Notes under the pieces: generated by a model
Told to the model about the DNA's origin: nothing
The model's database searches: none
Seen by the model: the letters and a program-made list of their open reading frames with translations, nothing else
In this document: positions 61,055 to 64,000 of the stretch, piece after piece
How the letters are laid out: each line of letters begins with the position of its first letter
How positions within the stretch are numbered: position 1 is the stretch's first letter
Assembly: GCF_963678975.1 (NCBI RefSeq)
Contig: NC_089275.1
Coordinates: 37,796,819 to 37,860,818, forward strand
DNA from: Dysidea avara
Lineage: Eukaryota; Porifera; Demospongiae; Dictyoceratida; Dysideidae
Reading direction: 5' to 3'
DNA: 64,000 nucleotides
Translations under genes and position numbers: made by a program

Positions 61055-64000
61055 CACAAAGCAAAATCATAACCTTAGCAACCATAACACAGTAATGTTA
61101 CACAGGAATACTGGGATGCCTGTGTATTCTAAAAAATTTGAAGGAATAAAAAAATTAACTCTTGATGAAATTTGGAAGATGATATTTGATAATTTTTATG
61201 TACATGTTACAACAGATGCTCAACAATGCTTATTGAAATGCTAAGCAGAAATTGGAGAAGAAATATTTGGTGAATTGAAATGAATCCACCATATTCAAAT
61301 TTCTATCCAAATTCATGGTAGTGAGGTTGGTATACATATACCTTTGTGAGCTTTAGGCTTACCACTTTGACTTGTAGCATTCACATTATTATGGGGAGTA
61401 TTGCTGGTAGCTTGGTTAGACAATGGATTTTGACTTGCTGTTTCATGTCCACTTGTATCTAGCTGTTGTTGTTGTTGTTGTTGTTGTTGTGGTTGACGCT
61501 GAGATTGTTGCTGTTGCTGCTGTTGTTGCTTTTGTTGTTGTTGCTGCTGCTGCTGTTGTGGTTGTACTGTCTGTAGATTTTCCACCACAGCTGTAAACAA
61601 GACAAATACAGTAGCTACCATCAATATGGTCTGTAAAACAGCCTTCATTTCAGATATAGCTTGCTTGCTTACGTGGGTGTGTGGCATATGCAAATACATA
61701 TACGTAGTACATACACACATTTTTTCAAACCAATTTCAGGAAACTATCATGCATCAGTCATTTATTTGGATTTAGGAAATTGGGGACAGTATTAGGGAAA
61801 TTTGGGATACAATGAGCTATATAGTATAACTTCAGTTATGACATTTATTGTTTTGGGAGTATCTAATAGTACATTTATATTCATTAGATTATACAAAGGA
61901 AGACCTACACTTCTGTAGATTTACGATTTTTTTTATGTTGGTACAGGTGTATTAGTGGTGAGTGATAATTATTTAGAGTTACTTGTGGGATGATCATATT
62001 TGTAAATAGGGCTTTGCAGTGGGTAAATATTGGCAAGTAGTGGAATGATAAATGTGATGATAGTAAATAGAGTGGGAGATTTGGGGTTAGTGATAGGGAT
62101 GTTTTTGTTATTGAATTAGCATGGGACATTGAATTATGAAGCATTAAATTGTATGGTAGAGAAGGATGTGGTAGTGTTGGAAGTAGTAGGATTGTGCTTA
62201 TTTTGGGGTGTGGTAGGGAAATCGGCACAACTAGGATTGGATACTTGATTGTCGGACGCAATAGTGGGCCCAACTCTGGTTTCAGCATTACTTCATGTTG
62301 CAACAGTGGTGACAGCGGGAGTATTTTTAAAAGTACTAGTTGTATTGTGGGCCCCCGAGTGATTTGCTTGTACACCCAAGCTTGAGGGCTGTCAGGTCTG
62401 AGAGCATGGGTGTACATATCAGGCACATTACAAGGGCACATGATACAACTGGTATGTGCTATGCCAATTGCAGGCTAAGAGTCTGCGAGCGGTTAACCAC
62501 CCAAGCCAATATGAGACCGATCACTGAATTTATTATATAGACCAACTTGTAAAATTTGATTATGGGACAGCAGCAAATAACCTTGTGACTACATTTGCTA
62601 ACATGAATGGGCAAGTCCTAAAGGTATCATGGAAAGTTCAATTAAGTGATTTTACAAGCATTTTAAAGCAGCTGCATCATTTTACCTATTTGCAACATTT
62701 ACTAAACATTTATAGGGGTAAGTTTCACTGTAGAGTGTTTATCTCATGTTACTCGAAAAGAGGACGTGGTTCGTATTCGAAAATGTGGTGAACCACTTGA
62801 GAATATGCTGTAGCACTAGTTCTCACATTAATCCAATGTTTCTCAACACTAGGCATGCATCTATTATGCAAGCATAATTTCAGGAATCATAGGTAGTTGA
62901 AAGAATTGGGAAATATTCCGGAATAATTGGATGAATTCTAGGGATAAATGGTGCAAAATTATGCAAAACTCGTTTAAATACACTACTGAAATAATTTAAG
63001 CATAAAAATGGTTGAAACGTTTGAGATACTCTAATAGAGCAGTCATTTACTCTAATAGAGCAGTCAACTTAGAGTCCATAATTCTACTATAGCAGTCAAC
63101 TTAGAGTCCATAATTCTACTATAGCAGTCACTTGTAAATCGTATTAATATGCTTATTATTTAGCACAAATTTCAGGAATAATTTTGTGAATAATAGGATA
63201 GATAGGGAATAATTCTGAGAATAATACGTAGGTGAATAAAAAAGAATTGCCAGAAAGAATAATTGGAAGATTTTGGAGCATAATAGACTTAAGCCTACTC
63301 AACTCATAGGATGGCAAGGATGACAAATCGCTTCCATCTGAGTGCTGTAGGATGCAAAATTGAATACATGACTTTTGTCACATGACCAAAAATAAATTCC
63401 CACAATTGATTTTGGCTTGAGTTTGTATATAAAGAAATTGGCGGTACTGTTCCCATATCAAGGCCATGGTACATTTACAATGTACCATAGCCAGCCAGGG
63501 TTTATAAGATATGTACCTACAATGTACCATAGCCAGCCAGGGTTTATAAGATATGTACCTACAATGTACCATAGCCAGCCAGGGTTTATAAGATATGTAC
63601 CCTGAAATTTGCCTTTGAAATTAGGTGGCTTCATGGCACATTTATAAACTCTGGATATTTGTTTGAGTGTTGTAATGTAAACTTGGGAGTAGGAGGGGTA
63701 TGAGGGAACTAGCCTATGTACATACATAAAAATATACTGTATGTACAAAGCTATGCAAACATTAACTTAACATTTCTATTAATAGAGTACTTACTGCATA
63801 ATATGCATATTGTATACTTAATTGTTTACAAGATTGAGACTGGGTTCAGACATCATCACTCACCCTTTCTAAGATTATCTAATACACTGGTTAGCTGTGC
63901 AGCATTTTTCAACAGTGACAATGATTCACAAAGATCTAAAATATCTGATTTACATGTCACTTGTTCAATAAGACACTCAAGTATTATCTGATTAGCAGCA
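43767..64000 (-). CDS. Gene B: CARD - polyQ - repeat exons - CARD - Death - NB-ARC protein, at least 15 exons, 5' incomplete
   Basis: Exons in transcript order: 64000-63864 (CARD end), 61590-61342 (polyQ), 60914-60801 (or to 60780), 60715-60638, 57623-57537, 56476-56390, 55263-55177, 51209-51105, 50964-50911, 50856-50563 (CARD), 48728-48675, 48409-48344, 47521-47432, 46958-46716 (Death), 45643-43767 (NB-ARC, stop TAA). Every border is AG/GT and every exon length is 3n, with phase 1 at both sides, so the chain reads open for ~1,200 residues. The architecture combines two CARDs, a Death domain and an APAF-1-like NTPase. By family knowledge this implies a cytosolic scaffold for caspase or immune signalling, triggered by oligomerisation. 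The 5' end lies outside the window. Small linker exons are supported by splice phase only, and alternative inclusion is possible. Confidence 0.72.
45715..46641. mobile_element. R3 family element, degenerate copy 5 (-)
   Basis: It begins with the arm fragment ACTTTGGCATGG...CCTACTTCATTTC and TTGCACTAGTTTG, as in the 20442-20719 hairpin. It continues through a body containing GTGACTGCTTTATGTATCTC and CAACTGTGGTCAGGCAGGCA, and ends AAATAGTACTGTACTGTTTG. It lies between the Death and NB-ARC exons of gene B. Confidence 0.5.
46716..46958 (-). CDS. Gene B exon: Death domain
   Basis: The acceptor AATTTTTACAG and donor AATTG|GTGAG give phase 1 on both sides. The 81 residues show the Death-domain pattern KRPDLIYIQRLLLKDKGRYW, KQIGRELGVDSASLNGIE, CCYATMKKWLEEDTDATWEK and LINALKLI, with the conserved W, LG, I, and W...TW positions. 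It is a homotypic interaction module, related to the Death exon at 37570-37850. Confidence 0.8.
47432..48728 (-). CDS. Gene B linker exons between CARD and Death domain
   Basis: There are three phase-1 mini-exons: 48728-48675 (DFYRSSGAVTIPEEMNIC), 48409-48344 (VASLSRTALMEFMQFRQRQL plus DT) and 47521-47432 (GTSDTVSIAQKMMNIEWVTL plus DDIASCGEVR). All have canonical borders and 3n lengths (54, 66, 90). No domain is recognised; they are probably interdomain spacers. Confidence 0.5.
47606..48069. mobile_element. TA-flanked inverted-repeat element
   Basis: The ends CCGTAGAGTCGGGTTGTTAA and TTAACAACCCGACTTTACGG, flanked by TA on both sides, continue into GCACATGC / GCATGCGC. It is 464 bp and non-coding, in a gene B intron. 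Confidence 0.75.
48799..49048. mobile_element. TGTGAC-end MITE, 250 bp
   Basis: The ends TGTGACCGGATTTGCAAAAA and TTTTTGCAAATCCGGTCACA are perfect inverted repeats, extended by GGTACCTTTT / AAAAGGTACC (approximately) and flanked by TATA. It matches 42988-43187 in its termini. Confidence 0.88.
49149..49786. mobile_element. TGTGAC-end element, 638 bp
   Basis: The ends TGTGACTGAATTTTAGAAGA and TTTTCTAAAATTATGTCACA are inverted repeats. The body shares blocks with 38634-39697 and 59789-60411 (AATATGTACAG..., CTACAGGCGCTTA). Confidence 0.75.
49797..50037. mobile_element. Fold-back element, ~240 bp
   Basis: It is one large imperfect palindrome. The arms include GTACGGTTGCCACTCAAATG / CATATGAGCGGTACCGTAC-like sequence, TTGCTAATTAAAGGGTGTGG / CCACTCCCTTTAATTAGCAA and GAGTATTCATCC / GGATGAATACTT. 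It is non-coding. Confidence 0.7.
50563..50964 (-). CDS. Gene B exons: linker and second CARD domain
   Basis: Exon 50964-50911 encodes ENQPASSAEKSINGRGFY. Exon 50856-50563 encodes AYAEEDKAAALASFNEHYDL, IKVKLVELKLFPERNSMD, TQMKLLLKEVKAIILAKGAA and FIDFVEVIVKQEQYDELGNH. The F-x-x-F(V)...L pattern at the end (KFIDFVEVIVKQEQYDEL) is typical of CARDs. Both exons are phase 1 on both sides (54 and 294 nt). Confidence 0.68.
51105..51209 (-). CDS. Gene B exon: divergent member of the repeat-exon series
   Basis: It encodes DESDQQSTWMTQLMKQLGLE plus PIMSTATTAMQSVIT, with the acceptor TTTTGCAG and donor TTACAG|GTAC, phase 1 on both sides. The D/A-ES-x-Q start and the TQxM core resemble the 55177-60715 repeat exons. 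Confidence 0.55.
52403..53054. mobile_element. TGTGAC-end element, ~650 bp, copy 1 of a pair
   Basis: It starts TGTGACTGGATTTTGGAAAA and ends TTTGTAAAATCTGGTCA. The whole sequence is the inverse of 58206-58843 (shared CATCAATCTTTTACTTTTCAG-like and CAACAGACGTC / GACGTCTG blocks). Confidence 0.75.
53283..53398. repeat. 9-bp minisatellite (CACCAACAG)n
   Basis: About 12.5 perfect copies of the unit GCACCAACA. It lies in a gene B intron inside an R3 copy. Because the period is a multiple of three, it creates a spurious Asn-Ser-Thr frame. Confidence 0.95.
54085..54531. mobile_element. R3 family element, short copy 7 (-)
   Basis: An arm with AATATAAAGTAGTGAAACAA is followed by a hairpin of the R4 type (TATATACACCCAAAGCCCGA / GGGCTGCAGGTGTATATATT). 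The end is TTGTTGTCCCTAGTATACAG with TACTATCGTATTGTATGA. Confidence 0.45.
55177..60715 (-). CDS. Gene B tandem repeat exons (four 78-87-nt exons, AESQ...FTQAMGS...GMMGNP)
   Basis: Exons 60715-60638, 57623-57537, 56476-56390 and 55263-55177 encode near-copies of one 26-29-residue unit: AESQQFTQAMGSVLSGMMGN, GESQSADPFTQTMASMFSGM, AESQSADPFTQAMGSLFAGM and AESQLADPYTQAMGSMFSSV, each ending NP/N-rich. All share the acceptor TATAG|CTGAGAGCCAG or close variants and phase 1 on both sides. They evidently arose by exon duplication. The unit is Met/Gly-rich, amphipathic and unrecognised. Exon 57623 ends T|GT instead of G|GT, changing the split residue. Confidence 0.7.
55340..56150. mobile_element. Degenerate composite element without minisatellite, with nested MITE
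   Basis: The left part resembles the fold-back of 2309-2635 (TGTGAAATCAAAGGTGGCAG / TGGCCACCACTTTTGATTTC, TTTTTTTACAGCC). The right part resembles its 3' unique region (AACCTATACACAGACCAGTT, TTCTTTCTTCCTGGTAATAA) and ends near CTTGGCCACATGACACACTT. A TGTGAC-end MITE (55612-55822) is inserted between. The minisatellite is missing. Confidence 0.5.
55612..55822. mobile_element. TGTGAC-end MITE, ~210 bp
   Basis: The ends TGTGACTGGATTTGCAAAAA and the degenerate GAAATTGGATGTGTGTGTGG plus TCAC pair imperfectly. It is similar to 1862-2049 in the inner CACACACATTCAATTT / AAATTGGATGTGTGTG arms. Confidence 0.5.
56580..56949. mobile_element. hAT-like MITE (CAGTGGCGGA-type ends)
   Basis: The left end is CATAGGCGGTGGAAAG and the right end CTTTCTCCGCCACTG. 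A perfect 8-bp duplication AACCTAAC lies at 56572-56579 and 56950-56957. It is 370 bp with GGGGCTTAAGCCCC near the left end. It contains one ACTCTTTTAGAGCAGTCAC motif. Confidence 0.88.
58206..58843. mobile_element. TGTGAC-end element, ~640 bp, copy 2 of a pair
   Basis: It starts TGTGACCAGATTTTACAAAA and ends TTTTTCCAAAATCCAGTCACA (last 20 bases). It is collinear in inverse orientation with 52403-53054 (CACTATCATACTAGTAGTTT / AAAAAGTAGTACGATAGTG). Confidence 0.82.
59789..60411. mobile_element. TGTGAC-type element, degenerate, ~620 bp
   Basis: The left end TGTGTCCCGGCTTAGCAAAA and the right end TTCTTGCTGAGATGGTCATA pair imperfectly. The body matches 38634-39697 (GGATCATCAAAGTTTCAGCC, AAATAAACTACAGGC, GTTCACCATGGA). 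Confidence 0.6.
60780..60914 (-). CDS. Gene B acidic linker exon with two possible donors
   Basis: It encodes ADDDSDETMTSDDVMSRAMG and PVNQMGMEQWLSAFTGGAG, phase 1 at both ends. Two in-phase donors 21 nt apart (GAGCAG|GTAAC at 60801, TTCAG|GTAGT at 60780) would add or remove seven residues (NSTSSSG). The sequence does not decide which is used. Confidence 0.55.
61001..61056. repeat. (ACGC)n microsatellite
   Basis: About 14 tetranucleotide copies with one T interruption, in a gene B intron. Confidence 0.95.
61342..61590 (-). CDS. Gene B polyglutamine linker exon
   Basis: The acceptor TTTACAG and donor ACAAAG|GTATAT give 249 nt, phase 1 on both sides. It encodes AVVENLQTVQP, then about 35 residues that are mostly Gln (CAA/CAG mixed), then LDTSGHETASQNPLSNQA, NVNATSQSGKPKAHK. 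Disordered and hydrophilic, it separates the first CARD from the repeat exons. Mixed codons suggest the tract is old rather than a recent pure triplet expansion. Confidence 0.65.
62850..63297. mobile_element. hAT-like element, TAGGCATG family, copy 3
   Basis: The ends TAGGCATGCATCTATTATGC and GCATAATAGACTTAAGCCTA are inverted repeats. The 8-bp flanks CTCAACAC / CTCAACTC are a one-mismatch duplication. The interior contains two ACTCTAATAGAGCAGTCA copies and a 39-bp direct duplication (AACTTAGAGTCCATAATTCT, 63068 and 63105). Confidence 0.75.
63477..63601. repeat. 42-bp tandem repeat, 3 copies
   Basis: The unit ACAATGTACCATAGCCAGCC plus AGGGTTTATAAGATATGTACCT starts at 63477, 63519 and 63561. 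Copies are nearly identical, so the array is recent. The period is a multiple of three, so frames stay open by chance. Confidence 0.95.
63864..64000 (-). CDS. Gene B first visible exon: CARD domain (3' part)
   Basis: The exon runs off the window's right edge and ends at the phase-1 donor AAAG|GTGAG. It encodes ANQIILECLIEQVTCKSDIL, DLCESLSLLKNAAQL and TSVLDNLRKG. It aligns directly with the CARD of gene A (NKMMLDCMIAKITCKEGLLD ... VSQLRTG), including the shared ITCK/VTCK and LDLC blocks. Confidence 0.72.

Noticed and set aside
61905..62441. 178-codon minus-strand frame rich in Leu, Pro and Ser
   Set aside because: Low-complexity composition, no phase-1 exon borders consistent with gene B, and overlap with an R4-like hairpin near 62341-62450.
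63378..63748. Frames on both strands with 14-residue repeats
   Set aside because: The 42-bp tandem unit is a multiple of three and keeps frames open automatically.

Overview
The window is eukaryotic genomic DNA from an animal. It is AT-rich, has spliceosomal introns with GT-AG borders, encodes animal-type CARD, Death and NB-ARC domains, and most of its length is interspersed repeats and fold-back (palindromic) elements. The CARD/Death plus NB-ARC combinations, with a leucine-rich-repeat protein at the left edge, suggest an early-branching invertebrate such as a demosponge or a cnidarian. The species cannot be determined from this sequence alone.

Genes, left to right. (1) 1-1431 (+): 3' part of a leucine-rich-repeat protein, probably the C-terminal end of an NLR-like gene that starts outside the window. 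(2) Gene A, 13760-33190 (+): an 8-exon gene reconstructed here, encoding CARD - linkers - CARD - linkers - NB-ARC, an APAF-1/CED-4-like NTPase without WD40 repeats. Its introns are full of transposons. (3) Gene D, 34629-37515 (-): a coiled-coil protein with a C-terminal membrane segment. (4) Gene C, 37570-40108 (-): a short leader plus a Death domain; its last exon ends next to gene D and is out of frame with it. (5) Gene B, 43767 to beyond 64000 (-): at least 15 exons encoding CARD - polyglutamine linker - a series of 26-29-residue repeat exons - CARD - linkers - Death domain - NB-ARC. Almost every junction I could place in these genes is phase 1 on both sides. The domain and linker exons can therefore be duplicated, lost or swapped without frameshift. 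The CARD exons of A and B are clearly related. The interval reads as a local cluster of death-fold/STAND signalling genes (apoptosis or innate immunity).

The remainder is a dense, nested transposon landscape. It includes two full copies (2309-6360, 22074-24582) and two partial copies of a composite element with a 5' fold-back, a central ~30/60-bp minisatellite and a 3' hairpin (Helentron/DINE-like architecture). There is a family of about ten elements with TGTGAC termini. There are several hAT-like non-autonomous elements with 8-bp target-site duplications that can be read directly. One Mutator-like element has a 9-bp duplication. Two LINE reverse-transcriptase 3' relics are present. A further ~1-kb family (called R3 here) has at least seven copies, ends in a long hairpin and carries a short conserved reading frame. 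Nesting order can be read in several places. Intervals 6361-8050, 8135-9600, 10154-11150, 33191-34150, 35680-36740 and 40640-42160 contain no gene that I can support.
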